A stretch of 64,000 nucleotides of DNA from Vibrio sp. CB1-14 (GTDB lineage: Bacteria; Pseudomonadota; Gammaproteobacteria; Enterobacterales; Vibrionaceae), in NCBI RefSeq assembly GCF_040412085.2, contig NZ_CP115920.1:3162001-3226000 (forward strand). Direction: 5' to 3'. The notes below the pieces were generated by a model. It was not told where the DNA came from. It made no database searches and was given only the letters and a program-made list of their open reading frames with translations. Made by a program: the position numbers and the translations under genes. Below are positions 39,368-49,250 of the stretch, piece after piece (the first letter of the stretch is position 1; the number at the start of each line of letters is the position of its first letter).

Positions 39368-39406
39368 AGACTTTCTCCTTGTTCGCCAACCTGACCCGCA
39401 CCTAGA

Positions 39407-39988
39407 TTAGTGAATCGTCGGTGATTCAGCCGCTTTACTTGGTTTTACGCCAAACTCAGCGTGAATAGTCAATACGCAAGCTTTAACGTGCTCAATAACC
39501 TGTTCTAGCAATTGCGCTTGCTCTTCTAGATCGTCATCTTCATCGATGCCCAGTCTAGCAATTTCTTCCAAGTCACCCAGCGCTTCTTTGGTATCGGCCG
39601 ACGCTTTTGCTAAAGGAGCGTTAATGAGTCCGAGTCCCGAAATAAAGTGGTTCACCCACTCGCTGAGGCCATCTGCTTGCTCAAATAAGCTAGCGTCTAC
39701 GCCCTCGCCAGGAATAAACAAAGCAAGCTCAAAGCTTTGCTCTTCCGTCAGTTCTTTGATCGATAAATCCAACAGCGCTTTTGAACGGGTTAATAGAGAT
39801 TGAGGCCAACCTAGACCATCATTGGTGTAGTCAAACAACAGAGGTTGCCAGCTGTCATCTTTCAAACCTAAACCGCCACTTAACATGCCAACCAATAGGC
39901 CGTGCAGTTCAGCAGGGGAAACGGCAAGGCCGGCTTGTTGTAGCTCTGTCGCTACCGCAATGTAATCGGGTAGTGTTGATTCACTCAT
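39407..39988 (-). CDS. ygfB: UPF0149 family protein YgfB
   Basis: A 193-residue acidic helical protein of the YgfB/YecA family (UPF0149), with the typical [17 protein letters not shown] near residue 22 and FVPGEG-like [14 protein letters not shown] near residue 88. It lacks the C-terminal SEC-C metal-binding tail found in YecA. Its biochemical role is not settled; in Pseudomonas YgfB affects AmpD-linked beta-lactam resistance. It heads the ygfB-ubiH-ubiI unit and is divergent from zapA. Confidence 0.9.
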   Translation of the reverse strand: MSESTLPDYIAVATELQQAGLAVSPAELHGLLVGMLSGGLGLKDDSWQPLLFDYTNDGLGWPQSLLTRSKALLDLSIKELTEEQSFELALFIPGEGVDASLFEQADGLSEWVNHFISGLGLINAPLAKASADTKEALGDLEEIARLGIDEDDDLEEQAQLLEQVIEHVKACVLTIHAEFGVKPSKAAESPTIH

Positions 39989-40264
39989 AACGATTCTCGT
40001 TGTCCTGTAGGGCAGCCAACTGGGTCACCAGTAGTGCCGCTTTTATTCGAATTGGATGTGCAATGCTACCACTTCCCACTCATGGCGGAAATGGTGTCCC
40101 ACTCGTTTCTGAATAGCTTTTGTGCGAATTGTCGATTTCGTGTGTGATTAGCCACGCATTTGGCACGGAGTCACCAGAAAAGCTTGAATCTTAATGTGGC
40201 TTTACCTATAGTTTCTCCCTCAACATTACCGCTATTGGTGATACTTAAAAGAGTTCTTGTCATT

Positions 40265-40576
40265 ATGGAAAATCAAGCTGTCGAAGTGGAAATTTTGGGT
40301 AAACTGACTCGGGTAAATTGCCCAGAAGATCAGAAAGATACCCTTGTTCAAGCGGCGAAAGACTTAGATAACCGATTGCAAGAAATGTCCCAAAGGACTA
40401 AAGTAACCAACGAGTTGAAACTGCTTACCATTGCGGCGCTTAATATGTCATATGAGCTTAACAACCGCAGTAATGAGTCACTTCAAGAAGTGACTGAGAT
40501 GAACGAGCGCATGGAGCAGCTCGCGGCATCACTTGATGATGCCATAAGCAAAGTAAAGCAAGGACAGCAAGCCTAA
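40265..40576 (+). CDS. zapA: Cell division protein ZapA
   Basis: A 103-residue protein that bundles FtsZ filaments at the division site and recruits ZapB. The N-terminal globular part (VEVEILGKLTRVNCPEDQK) and the long C-terminal coiled coil (about residues 65-98) match the family. The start is the ATG at 40265 giving MENQAVEVEI; an upstream 35-codon extension of the frame lacks family similarity. It ends right at the 5' side of 6S RNA, the conserved zapA-ssrS-ygfA order. Confidence 0.95.
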   Translation: MENQAVEVEILGKLTRVNCPEDQKDTLVQAAKDLDNRLQEMSQRTKVTNELKLLTIAALNMSYELNNRSNESLQEVTEMNERMEQLAASLDDAISKVKQGQQA

Positions 40577-40762
40577 TTTTACCCTGGGGTGTGCGTCAGT
40601 GGATTTAAGTCCCTGAGCCGATAAGCAATACCAAAGGGTTAGTACTTGATAGCTATTGAGCAAGCTCGGCTCGTATCGAGAAGCCTACGGTTATCATTGC
40701 TGATCCGCCTTGAACCAGCTGGTTCAAGGGCCACAATCCTCAACGGCACTCTGGGGTATTCC
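40577..40762 (+). ncRNA. ssrS: 6S RNA
   Basis: This stretch between zapA and ygfA matches 6S RNA by both position and sequence. It has the conserved blocks GTCCCTGAGCCGATA-like TCCCTGAGCCGATAAG (40609-40626), TCGAGAAGCCTACGGTT and CCTTGAACCAGCTGGTTCAA, and terminal segments ACCCTGGGGTGTG and CACTCTGGGGTATT that pair to close the long helix. 6S RNA mimics an open promoter and binds sigma-70 RNA polymerase in stationary phase. Exact ends are estimated from the terminal pairing. ygfA begins within a few bases of its 3' end. Confidence 0.95.
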
Positions 40763-40764
40763 TA

Positions 40765-41352
40765 ATGTCACCATCGACTAGGCAGCATATTCGAACCTTG
40801 ATTCGGGGCCGCCGACAAGCTATCCGTTCAGATCAGCAAGCTCACTACGCTCTCGACTTGGTCGAACGCGCCAAGCAGCTACCCGAACTCCGCGCTGGTC
40901 AAAAAGTCGCGCTTTATCTAGCCACTGATGGCGAACTGGATACTCAACCTATGATTGAGTGGTGCTGGCAACAAGGAATAGAGACCTACCTTCCGGTTAT
41001 CCATCCTTTTTCCAAAGGCCATCTCCTATTCTTGCGCTACGCATACACCACGCCTCTGGTGCACAATCAATATAAAATCCTCGAACCAAAGCTTGATAAG
41101 CAGACGATATGTCCTGTCGCTGATCTGGATGTCATCTTTACACCACTTGTTGCGTTCGATGACGATGGTCAACGCCTCGGAATGGGTGGAGGCTACTATG
41201 ACCGAACCCTCGCACCGTTTGCCACGAATCAGACTGGTCCAAATGCCATTGGACTGGCTCACGATTGCCAGCAAGTCGGCAGGCTACCAATTGAATCATG
41301 GGATATTCCGCTTAGTACCATCATGACGCCAAGCAAAATCTGGCGCTGGTAA
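40765..41352 (+). CDS. ygfA: 5-formyltetrahydrofolate cyclo-ligase
   Basis: A 195-residue enzyme that converts 5-formyltetrahydrofolate to 5,10-methenyltetrahydrofolate with ATP. The C-terminal signature FDDDGQRLGMGGGYYDRTL (about residues 132-150) is intact, as is the basic N-terminus IRTLIRGRRQAI with the ATP-binding Arg/Lys. It follows 6S RNA with almost no gap, as in E. coli where ygfA (fau) is cotranscribed with ssrS and affects persistence. A terminator follows at 41369. Confidence 0.94.
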   Translation: MSPSTRQHIRTLIRGRRQAIRSDQQAHYALDLVERAKQLPELRAGQKVALYLATDGELDTQPMIEWCWQQGIETYLPVIHPFSKGHLLFLRYAYTTPLVHNQYKILEPKLDKQTICPVADLDVIFTPLVAFDDDGQRLGMGGGYYDRTLAPFATNQTGPNAIGLAHDCQQVGRLPIESWDIPLSTIMTPSKIWRW

Positions 41353-41367
41353 AAACAGTCTCGAAAA

Positions 41368-41392
41368 GAGCAATCGATTGCTGTTTTTTGCT
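41368..41392 (+). terminator. Terminator after ygfA
   Basis: AGCAATCGATTGCT forms a palindromic stem followed by GTTTTTTG, about 17 bases after the ygfA stop. Confidence 0.65.
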
Positions 41393-41491
41393 GTTTTTCT
41401 TCATTTCGCCAACTTAACCGTCATTTTTTGCGGTTTTTGATATATAATTCGCCCGCATTTTGACCTTAATTCTAAACATTGGGATTTCACC

Positions 41492-42148
41492 ATGACTCAA
41501 GACGAGATGAAGAAAGCCGCTGGTTGGGCAGCACTTAAGTATGTTGAGAAAGGCAGCATTGTTGGTGTAGGTACCGGCTCTACTGTTAACCACTTTATTG
41601 ATGCGCTAGGCACAATCAAGGAAGACATCAAAGGTGCAGTTTCAAGCTCTGTCGCTTCAACTGAGAAGCTAGAAGCACTTGGCATCGAAGTATTCGACTG
41701 TAACGATGTAGCAGCGCTTGATGTTTACGTTGACGGCGCAGATGAAATCAACGCAGCTCGTGACATGATCAAGGGCGGCGGTGCTGCATTGACTCGTGAG
41801 AAGATCGTAGCCGCTATCTCGGACAAATTTGTGTGTATCGTTGATGGCACCAAAGCAGTCGACGTACTGGGTAAGTTCCCACTTCCTGTAGAAGTTATCC
41901 CAATGGCACGTTCATACGTAGCACGTGAACTGGTAAAGCTTGGCGGTGACCCTGTGTACCGTGAAGGTGTTGTGACCGACAACGGCAACGTGATCCTAGA
42001 CGTGTACGGCATGCAAATCACCGATCCAAAAGCGATGGAAGACAGCATCAACGGTCTAGCGGGTGTTGTGACAGTGGGTCTATTCGCGCACCGCGGTGCC
42101 GATGTGATCATCACTGGTACGCCAGAAGGCGCAAAAATCGAAGATTAA
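41492..42148 (+). CDS. rpiA: Ribose-5-phosphate isomerase A
   Basis: A 218-residue enzyme interconverting ribose 5-phosphate and ribulose 5-phosphate in the pentose phosphate pathway. Clear RpiA blocks are [14 protein letters not shown] near residue 25, [26 protein letters not shown] around residue 82 (quoted in parts: DGADEI and [11 protein letters not shown] hold the catalytic Asp, Glu and Lys) and [11 protein letters not shown] near 130. The length is typical. It lies between ygfA and serA, a conserved gammaproteobacterial order, and ends at a strong terminator. Confidence 0.97.
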   Translation: MTQDEMKKAAGWAALKYVEKGSIVGVGTGSTVNHFIDALGTIKEDIKGAVSSSVASTEKLEALGIEVFDCNDVAALDVYVDGADEINAARDMIKGGGAALTREKIVAAISDKFVCIVDGTKAVDVLGKFPLPVEVIPMARSYVARELVKLGGDPVYREGVVTDNGNVILDVYGMQITDPKAMEDSINGLAGVVTVGLFAHRGADVIITGTPEGAKIED

Positions 42149-42222
42149 TGACACGCGCGTTCACGCTATCACTGGCCTTATAACTGGCCGATATATTGAA
42201 CGCGATTACGTCATTTGACTAC

Positions 42223-42248
42223 AAACGGCACCCCTGGTGCCGTTTTTT
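42223..42248 (+). terminator. Terminator after rpiA
   Basis: AAACGGCACCCCTGGTGCCG is an eight-pair stem followed by six T residues, about 75 bases after the rpiA stop. Confidence 0.88.
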
Positions 42249-42258
42249 CGTTTTCCTA

Positions 42259-42292
42259 TAAGAAAATTATGCCTTATTCCGTAATTTTCTTA
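42259..42292. promoter_or_regulatory. Lrp-like inverted repeat upstream of serA
   Basis: AAGAAAATTA (42260-42269) and TAATTTTCTT (42282-42291) form a perfect ten-base inverted repeat. The segment AAGAAAATTATGCCT matches 12 of 15 positions of the E. coli Lrp consensus. In E. coli Lrp activates serA, so this placement about 150 bases upstream of serA is sensible. The match is by eye. Confidence 0.5.
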
Positions 42293-42441
42293 CCCATCGT
42301 TAAACTTTTTTGTTACTTTATTGGTCACAAGACGCACAAGGAAAACGTTTGCCTCAAGCAGTTGGAAGCTCCCTCCCTGATATTCTCACTGTCAAATGTG
42401 CGCCAATTTAGCCCAAATTTCCCATGTTAAGGATGAGTTCA

Positions 42442-43671
42442 ATGGCCAAAGTTTCACTGGAAAAAGACAAGATTAAGATTCTTCTGCTGGAAGGTTTGCA
42501 TCCATCTTCTGTAGAGGTTCTTCAAGCTGCCGGTTACACCAATATCACTTACCACAAAGGCTCGCTACCTGAAGACGAGTTAATGGAAGCGGTAAAAGAC
42601 GTTCACTTTATCGGTATTCGCTCCCGCACTAACCTGACAGACAAGGTGATCAATGCGGCAGAGAAACTTGTGGCGATTGGCTGTTTCTGTATCGGTACTA
42701 ACCAAGTTAACCTTGAAGCTGCGGCTAAGCGCGGTGTACCTGTCTTCAACGCACCATTCTCAAACACGCGAAGTGTGGCTGAGCTAGTCCTTGGTCAAAT
42801 CCTATTGCTACTTCGTGGCATTCCAGAGAAGAATGCTCTCGCTCACCGTGGCATTTGGAAGAAGAGTGCGGACAACTCTTATGAAGCTCGTGGTAAACGC
42901 CTTGGTATTATCGGTTACGGTCACATTGGTACTCAGTTGAGTATCATTGCAGAGAACTTGGGTATGCGTGTCTACTTCTACGATATCGAGAACAAGCTGT
43001 CTCTTGGTAATGCGACACAAGTGCACACCATGACTGAGCTATTGAATAAGTGTGATGTTATCTCACTGCACGTTCCAGAAACTCCTGGAACCAAGAACAT
43101 GATGGGTGCGGCAGAGTTCGAGCGTATGAAGCCAGGCTCAATCTTTATCAACGCGGCGCGTGGCACTGTGGTTGATATCCCTGCCCTTTGTGACGCCCTT
43201 GAAGGCGGTCACCTGGCAGGTGCAGCGATTGACGTGTTCCCAGAAGAGCCAAAAACCAATGCAGACCCGTTTGAGTCACCGCTATTGAAGTTCGACAACG
43301 TGATCCTTACTCCGCACGTTGGTGGTTCTACTCAAGAAGCACAAGAGAACATTGGTGTTGAGGTTGCTGGCAAGCTAGCGAAATATTCAGATAACGGCTC
43401 AACGCTATCAAGCGTGAACTTCCCAGAAGTATCACTGCCAGAGCACACAGACTGTTCGCGCCTACTGCACATTCACCAAAACCGCCCTGGCATCTTAACG
43501 CAAATCAACACCATCTTTGCGGATGAAGGGATTAACATCGCGGGTCAGTACCTACAGACTGCTGCGGATATCGGTTATGTAGTAATTGATGTTGAGACAG
43601 CGCGCTCGGAAGAAGCGTTGGCGAAATTGAAGCAGATTGAAGGGACGTTGCGAGCGCGTATTCTTCACTAA
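42442..43671 (+). CDS. serA: D-3-phosphoglycerate dehydrogenase
   Basis: A 409-residue enzyme for the first step of serine synthesis. It has the NAD-binding fold with LGIIGYGHIGTQLSIIAENLG near residue 156 (shown as GYGHIG core), the catalytic segment FINAARGTVVDIPALCDAL and HVGGSTQEAQENIG, and a C-terminal ACT domain (LLHIHQNRPGILTQINTIF) for serine feedback. The start is the ATG at 42442 behind AAGGATGAG, matching the E. coli MAKVSLEKDKIK start; two upstream in-frame ATGs are less well placed. A possible Lrp site is upstream and a repeat element lies 14 bases after the stop. Confidence 0.96.
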   Translation: MAKVSLEKDKIKILLLEGLHPSSVEVLQAAGYTNITYHKGSLPEDELMEAVKDVHFIGIRSRTNLTDKVINAAEKLVAIGCFCIGTNQVNLEAAAKRGVPVFNAPFSNTRSVAELVLGQILLLLRGIPEKNALAHRGIWKKSADNSYEARGKRLGIIGYGHIGTQLSIIAENLGMRVYFYDIENKLSLGNATQVHTMTELLNKCDVISLHVPETPGTKNMMGAAEFERMKPGSIFINAARGTVVDIPALCDALEGGHLAGAAIDVFPEEPKTNADPFESPLLKFDNVILTPHVGGSTQEAQENIGVEVAGKLAKYSDNGSTLSSVNFPEVSLPEHTDCSRLLHIHQNRPGILTQINTIFADEGINIAGQYLQTAADIGYVVIDVETARSEEALAKLKQIEGTLRARILH

Positions 43672-43685
43672 TTTGTTTGAAGAGC

Positions 43686-43836
43686 TTTACCCCTCCTAGC
43701 CTCCCGGCTACGCGCCCCGCTTAAAGGGGAGGAACCACTGGCTCGCTGCGCATCGCCTTATACGAAAACGGCGATGCTACGATAGGAGCAAGCCTACTGT
43801 TCTCCCCCTAATATAGGGGGAGCTAGAGGGGGGTAT
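43686..43836. repeat. MITE-like inverted-repeat element, copy 2
   Basis: This element of about 150 bp has the same plan as the one at 15491-15625: left end TTTACCCCTCCTAGCCTCCC, right end the complement of TATACCCCCCTCTAGCTCCC, and the shared interior block CTGGCTCGCTGCGCATCGCC. Relative to copy 1 the left arm carries an insertion of about 15 bases (CGGCTACGCGCCCCGC). No coding capacity. It lies between serA and the SIMPL-domain gene. Confidence 0.8.
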
Positions 43837-43926
43837 AATGCGCTGAACTTACAACAAATTATGCAATTAAAGTAGACACCTTAGCTTATAGCAAGCACTA
43901 CTAACCCACTAAACTCCCCAAAACCA

Positions 43927-44622
43927 TCACTCACCAATCCGATAAGTCACATCCACCCGATCACGAATCGTAATCACCGAATCCTGATAACTATTCGACT
44001 CCGCCTTGCTATCCATCGCCATCGCACGCATCACCACCGGCTGGTTCATCTGCTGACGGTACTCAATACGCCACACATTGCCAAGCTGCTGATCAAACCC
44101 TTTCGCTAATGAAGACGCTTTGCTTTGCGCATCTTTTATCGCCGCCATACGAGCCGCTTCTTGATACTGACCTTGGTCTTTCACTTTTAGTTGAATGTTA
44201 TCGACCTGATTGATCCCGGACTCCAGAGCAAGATCCAAATAGTTATTAAGCTTATCGAGATCCATCACTTGAACCGTCACCGTACGAGACGCTCGATAGC
44301 CAATCAGTTCAGGCTTGCCCTTTTCTGGGTAGTGATACTGCGGTGAAAGATAGAGATTTGAGCTTTGGATATCTGCTTTGTCGATACCATTCTTGGTTAA
44401 GTCATCAAGAAATTTGTCGACGACAGAATCCACACCTTGCTTGGCTTGGTCAGCATCCATCTGAGACTGAACCACGCGAACTGAAAACTCAGCCATATCC
44501 GGCTTGGCTTGGATTTCACCGTAGCCTGTTGTAGAAATGTGGGCAAATTCCGGCTGACTCGCAAACACCGGAGCCGCAAATAGACTGACGACTAAACTAC
44601 CAACAACTAATGACTGTTTCAT
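43927..44622 (-). CDS. yggE: SIMPL-domain periplasmic protein YggE
   Basis: A 231-residue secreted protein with a 22-residue signal peptide (MKQSLVVGSLVVSLFAAPVFA) followed by a SIMPL (DUF541) domain: ISTTGYGEIQAKPDMAEFSVRV near the N-terminus, a common opening of the family, here residues about 28-48, and NQVDNIQLKVKDQ in the middle. E. coli YggE lowers oxidative stress damage, but its biochemistry is unknown. I start it at the ATG at 44622 after a GAGGAG ribosome-binding site; the frame extends 14 codons upstream without sense. It is next to argP, as in E. coli. Confidence 0.9.
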   Translation of the reverse strand: MKQSLVVGSLVVSLFAAPVFASQPEFAHISTTGYGEIQAKPDMAEFSVRVVQSQMDADQAKQGVDSVVDKFLDDLTKNGIDKADIQSSNLYLSPQYHYPEKGKPELIGYRASRTVTVQVMDLDKLNNYLDLALESGINQVDNIQLKVKDQGQYQEAARMAAIKDAQSKASSLAKGFDQQLGNVWRIEYRQQMNQPVVMRAMAMDSKAESNSYQDSVITIRDRVDVTYRIGE

Positions 44623-44730
44623 GAAGACTCCTCGTCTTATTTTCTTATACTCAATATTAGGCATAGGTTTGGATTATAGGTTCCCAGACATTAAAAAGCT
44701 GACAGAACATTGACCAAACACCATCTGTCA

Positions 44731-45627
44731 CTACTGAGGCAAAAACTGCCTAGCGTGGCCAATAATGGCATCCGACACCTCACTCAGCACTCCACTTTCA
44801 AGCTGCCAGTGGTGCCAGTAAATTTGGTGTGACAGCAAGATATTGGGCGTCAATTCAATCAAGGCGCCAGACTCGAGTTCATCTTGGATTTGCAGCTTAG
44901 GAATAAGGCAGTAAGCCACACCCGAGACTGCCAATTTCACGAACGCTTCTGAGCTTCGTACTGTATGTTTAAGTATGTTGCCACGCATAATATTGAAGTG
45001 TTGATTCACAAACTTCTGATGCATTTTGTCGTGTTGGTCATAGGCAACGGCTGGCGCTTTCATCAAGGTTTCCCGGTTCACACCTTGGCTGAAGTATCGT
45101 TTGATAAAACTTGGGCTCGCCACACAAAGATAGTCAACGCGTCCTAAGTAATCGGCGACACAGCCAGGAATCGATTGTGGCTCTAGACTTATTGCCCCCA
45201 CCACTTCCCCGTTTTTGAGCTTTTCTATGGTTCGACCTTCATCATCAACAATAAGATCAAGCTCTACGCGCTTGGACTCTAGAAGCGGAAACAAACTCGG
45301 TAACAGCCAAGTCGCTAGACTATCTGCGTTCGTAGCAAGAGAAACCGATAACGGCTTATCGCCAAGGTCGGCAGCAAGCTCAGGCACCAGCTCTTGTTCT
45401 AGCAAACGCACACGACGATATAGCCCAAGCAACTTTTTCCCCACCGCGGTTGGTCGTGGTGGCTGTTCTCGAACCAATACTGGTTGCGCCAACCATTTTT
45501 CCAGTTGCTTCACGCGTTGAGATACGGCAGATTGAGAGATATACAAGTGCTCCGCTGCTTTATCGAAGCTTTTTTGCTCAACAATCGCATCCAGTGCCTC
45601 TATCCATTTATAGTCTAATCCGCGCAT
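44731..45627 (-). CDS. argP: LysR-family regulator ArgP (IciA)
   Basis: A 298-residue LysR-type regulator. The N-terminal helix-turn-helix reads [20 protein letters not shown] with [12 protein letters not shown], and the rest is the effector-binding domain. In E. coli ArgP activates argO when arginine is bound and is held inactive by lysine. Its identity is supported by the divergent argO 120 bases away. The length is normal for the family. Confidence 0.95.
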   Translation of the reverse strand: MRGLDYKWIEALDAIVEQKSFDKAAEHLYISQSAVSQRVKQLEKWLAQPVLVREQPPRPTAVGKKLLGLYRRVRLLEQELVPELAADLGDKPLSVSLATNADSLATWLLPSLFPLLESKRVELDLIVDDEGRTIEKLKNGEVVGAISLEPQSIPGCVADYLGRVDYLCVASPSFIKRYFSQGVNRETLMKAPAVAYDQHDKMHQKFVNQHFNIMRGNILKHTVRSSEAFVKLAVSGVAYCLIPKLQIQDELESGALIELTPNILLSHQIYWHHWQLESGVLSEVSDAIIGHARQFLPQ

Positions 45628-45748
45628 CTTTTAACCCCTCAAAACAGTCATTAGCAAAGCTTATTTCTCATTAATATTATTAACTTTCCTAATCATAATC
45701 GAATCGCTATTCTCTCGCTCTCTTTTATGCAGTGGTGAGGAAATTAAA

Positions 45749-46369
45749 GTGAATTTTTGGGTGCTTCTTCAAGGTTTCGGATTGGGTGCGACAATGATTA
45801 TCCCAATTGGCGCTCAGAACGCTTATGTATTAAATCAGGGTATTAAACGTAATCATCACCTGACAACGGCGACGGTGTGCAGCCTGCTAGACATGACGTT
45901 CATCTCACTAGGTATCTTTGGTGGCGGTGCGATATTGTCGCAAAACGAACTACTACTAACGGCAGTAACTCTAGGTGGTATCGCTTTTCTAACCGGTTAT
46001 GGTTTGCTCTCTTTGCGTAGTGCATTTAAAACACCAGCAGCAAAAGAGTCATCAGGTGAAGTCCTTGCTCGCGGAAGACGAACCGTGGTTTTAGGTGCCC
46101 TTGCGGTAACCGTGCTAAACCCACACTTGTATTTGGATACTGTGGTGATTCTAGGCTCGATCGGTGGCCAGTTTGAAGGTAATGACCGAATTGCCTTTGC
46201 TATAGGTACTGTACTGGCTTCCTTTGTTTGGTTCTACTCGCTCTCGATGGGGGCGGCAAAACTCGGCCCAACACTATCAAAACCTAAGGTTAAGAAAGGT
46301 ATCGACTTGGCGGTAGCGGCCATGATGTTTACTATTGCTCTACTACTTACAAAAGGGTTAATGGAGTAA
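45749..46369 (+). CDS. argO: Arginine exporter ArgO (LysE family)
   Basis: A 206-residue inner-membrane protein with about six hydrophobic segments and the LysE/ArgO features GLGATMIIPIGAQNAYVLNQG near the N-terminus (with the conserved PxGAQN) and VTVLNPHLYLDTVVILG near residue 127. It exports arginine, and in related proteins lysine. It starts with GTG at 45749 after GAGGAAAT. The gene is divergent from its likely activator argP. The YbaK-type gene follows 6 bases later. Confidence 0.95.
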   Translation: MNFWVLLQGFGLGATMIIPIGAQNAYVLNQGIKRNHHLTTATVCSLLDMTFISLGIFGGGAILSQNELLLTAVTLGGIAFLTGYGLLSLRSAFKTPAAKESSGEVLARGRRTVVLGALAVTVLNPHLYLDTVVILGSIGGQFEGNDRIAFAIGTVLASFVWFYSLSMGAAKLGPTLSKPKVKKGIDLAVAAMMFTIALLLTKGLME

Positions 46370-46375
46370 ACCTGA

Positions 46376-46873
46376 ATGGATAGAACAGAAAGCATCTATC
46401 TCGCCAACCTTACGTTATTGGAGACCTTGTCGGTCTCCTTTTCGAAATGGCAGCATGAGCCTATTCTGGACTTTGAAACAGATGTTCGTATAGCAAAAGA
46501 ACTTGGCTGGACAGGTCTGCACAGCAAGAGCCTATTCTTAAAAAAGAAAGGCGGCGGGTTTGCTCTGTTTCTAACCGATAAAGACTCTAGGTTAGACAAA
46601 GCTCAACTAAAACTCGCGCTCGGCAAACGTACCTCTATCTGCAGCAATGAGGAAATGATTGAGCAGATTGGTTGTGTCCCTGGCGCGGTATGTCCGATAG
46701 GACTCCCTGAAGACATCACCATTGTTGTCGATAGCCGTTTATTTGATGCCGAAGAGATTCTTTATACACCGGGTAAACCTGATTGGACATTTGGTATTGA
46801 TGGTAGCGCTCTCAAACAGGTGCTAGACAGCGTTCCAAACCAAGTCATTGAAATAGAAAAAGGAGAAGCCTAG
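46376..46873 (+). CDS. YbaK/ProX-type aminoacyl-tRNA deacylase
   Basis: A 165-residue single-domain protein with the prolyl-tRNA editing fold (ProX/PrdX branch). The conserved lysine lies in LHSKSLFLKKKG, the LDKAQLKLALG helix follows, and GCVPGAVCPIGLPEDI carries the Gly-Pro loop. PrdX-type enzymes clear Ala-tRNA-Pro. It differs from the YbaK-like protein at 35377 and resembles the longer-tailed ProX group. It begins 6 bases after argO and is probably in the argO operon. Its stop codon lies inside the terminator hairpin. Confidence 0.85.
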   Translation: MDRTESIYLANLTLLETLSVSFSKWQHEPILDFETDVRIAKELGWTGLHSKSLFLKKKGGGFALFLTDKDSRLDKAQLKLALGKRTSICSNEEMIEQIGCVPGAVCPIGLPEDITIVVDSRLFDAEEILYTPGKPDWTFGIDGSALKQVLDSVPNQVIEIEKGEA

Positions 46874-46887
46874 CTTCTCCTTTTTTA
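46858..46887. terminator. Bidirectional terminator overlapping the stop of the ProX-type gene
   Basis: AAAAGGAGAAGCCTAGCTTC then TCCTTTTTT: a perfect stem with the TAG stop codon in its loop. It serves the plus-strand ProX-type gene and, through its A-tract, the converging mscS gene. Confidence 0.88.
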
Positions 46888-46911
46888 CATTTGATATTAA
46901 CGCCTGGACGA

Positions 46912-47775
46912 TCAGTCCACTTTGTTTAAATGCACATCCATCTGTGGAAATGGAATTTCAATACCTTCTGCATCTAACGCTTCTTTGATCGCTTGTAGCG
47001 TATCGAAGTACACATCCCAGTACTGCTCAGTACGAACCCATGGGCGAACCACAAAGTTCACAGAAGAGTCAGCAAGAGCGACTACACCAACGGTAATGCC
47101 AGGCTCTTTTAGAATACGCTCATCTGCTTCAAGCGTTTTGCGAATCACTTCTTGTGTCTTCTTCAAATCCGCACCGTAAGAGACGCCAATGACGTGGTCG
47201 ATACGACGAGTCGCATGACGCGAATAGTTGGTGATTGGAGAGCCAATGACCGATGCATTTGGTACCACAACCATTTTGTTGTCAGGTGTCGTTAGGATAG
47301 TTTGGAAGATCTGAATAGAATCTACTGAGCCAGCAACACCACCAATCTCTACATAATCGCCTGACTTGAATGGACGGAAGCCAACAATCAATACACCAGC
47401 AGCAAAGTTAGACAGCGAGCCTTGCAGCGCAAGACCGATAGCCAAACCAGCAGCACCAATAACCGCAACCACTGATGCGGTTTGTACACCGATGCGACTT
47501 AGTGCAGCAATCAGCACGATAACAAACAAGGTGTAACGTACGATGCCGTGAATAAACTCGACAACGGCCTTATCCATTTTCTTCTTGTGCAGCAACTTAG
47601 CTACGCTGCCGGCAATCGCTTTAACCACGATGTTACCAATGAACAGGATAAGCAGTGCAGAAATGATATTCACACCATACTGAACTAGAAGATCAGAGTT
47701 GTTAGTTAACCATTTCTCAGCATGAGACAAACTGTCTACAAGGGGAGTTTCAATATCAACAGACTCATTGGCCAT
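46912..47775 (-). CDS. mscS: Small-conductance mechanosensitive channel MscS
   Basis: A 287-residue channel that opens under membrane tension to release solutes in osmotic downshock. Three membrane segments lie at about residues 28-50, 67-88 and 95-125; the pore helix TM3 is the glycine/alanine-rich VVAVIGAAGLAIGLALQGSLSNFAAG. The beta and alpha/beta cytoplasmic cage follows (VEIGGVAGSVDSIQIFQTIL). The start is the ATG at 47775 after AGAGGT; a longer in-frame start ten codons upstream is unlikely. It is near fbaA, as in E. coli. Confidence 0.96.
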   Translation of the reverse strand: MANESVDIETPLVDSLSHAEKWLTNNSDLLVQYGVNIISALLILFIGNIVVKAIAGSVAKLLHKKKMDKAVVEFIHGIVRYTLFVIVLIAALSRIGVQTASVVAVIGAAGLAIGLALQGSLSNFAAGVLIVGFRPFKSGDYVEIGGVAGSVDSIQIFQTILTTPDNKMVVVPNASVIGSPITNYSRHATRRIDHVIGVSYGADLKKTQEVIRKTLEADERILKEPGITVGVVALADSSVNFVVRPWVRTEQYWDVYFDTLQAIKEALDAEGIEIPFPQMDVHLNKVD

Positions 47776-47967
47776 ATTGTGTACCTCTAGGATAATGATG
47801 AGCAAAGCGAGTCTTAGCTAATACCACTGACTTATTAGCAAAGGCGCGCAAAAACGTTAAAGCATATCGATTACAAATACCAATACACAAAACATAACAA
47901 AAGGTTACGCAATCAAGAGCGGTTGTGCCAGTTTTTTTAATCACATCACGTTATTTTCCACCAGGCA

Positions 47968-47999
47968 TAAAAAAAGCCGCTCTAAAGAGCGACTTTTTT
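47968..47999 (-). terminator. Terminator of fbaA
   Basis: On the minus strand AAGTCGCTCTTTAGAGCGGC followed by TTTTTTTA forms an eight-pair stem (with one G:T pair), about 37 bases after the fbaA stop. Its flanks also allow termination from the other side. Confidence 0.88.
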
Positions 48000-48035
48000 C
48001 ATCTTACTATCAGTTAAATCTTATTCGATTTAATC

Positions 48036-49112
<1,077 letters not shown>

Positions 49113-49250
49113 GGAATAAGTCCTATTTTCTGTCGTTTTAAATAAAAATTGGCAATCGTTTGCTCACAATGGGCGGCATTGTATCAAAGTTAACCAGCCA
49201 TTGCAGCATAGATAAAAGCGGACTCATTAGTCCGCCTTATAAAAAGATAA

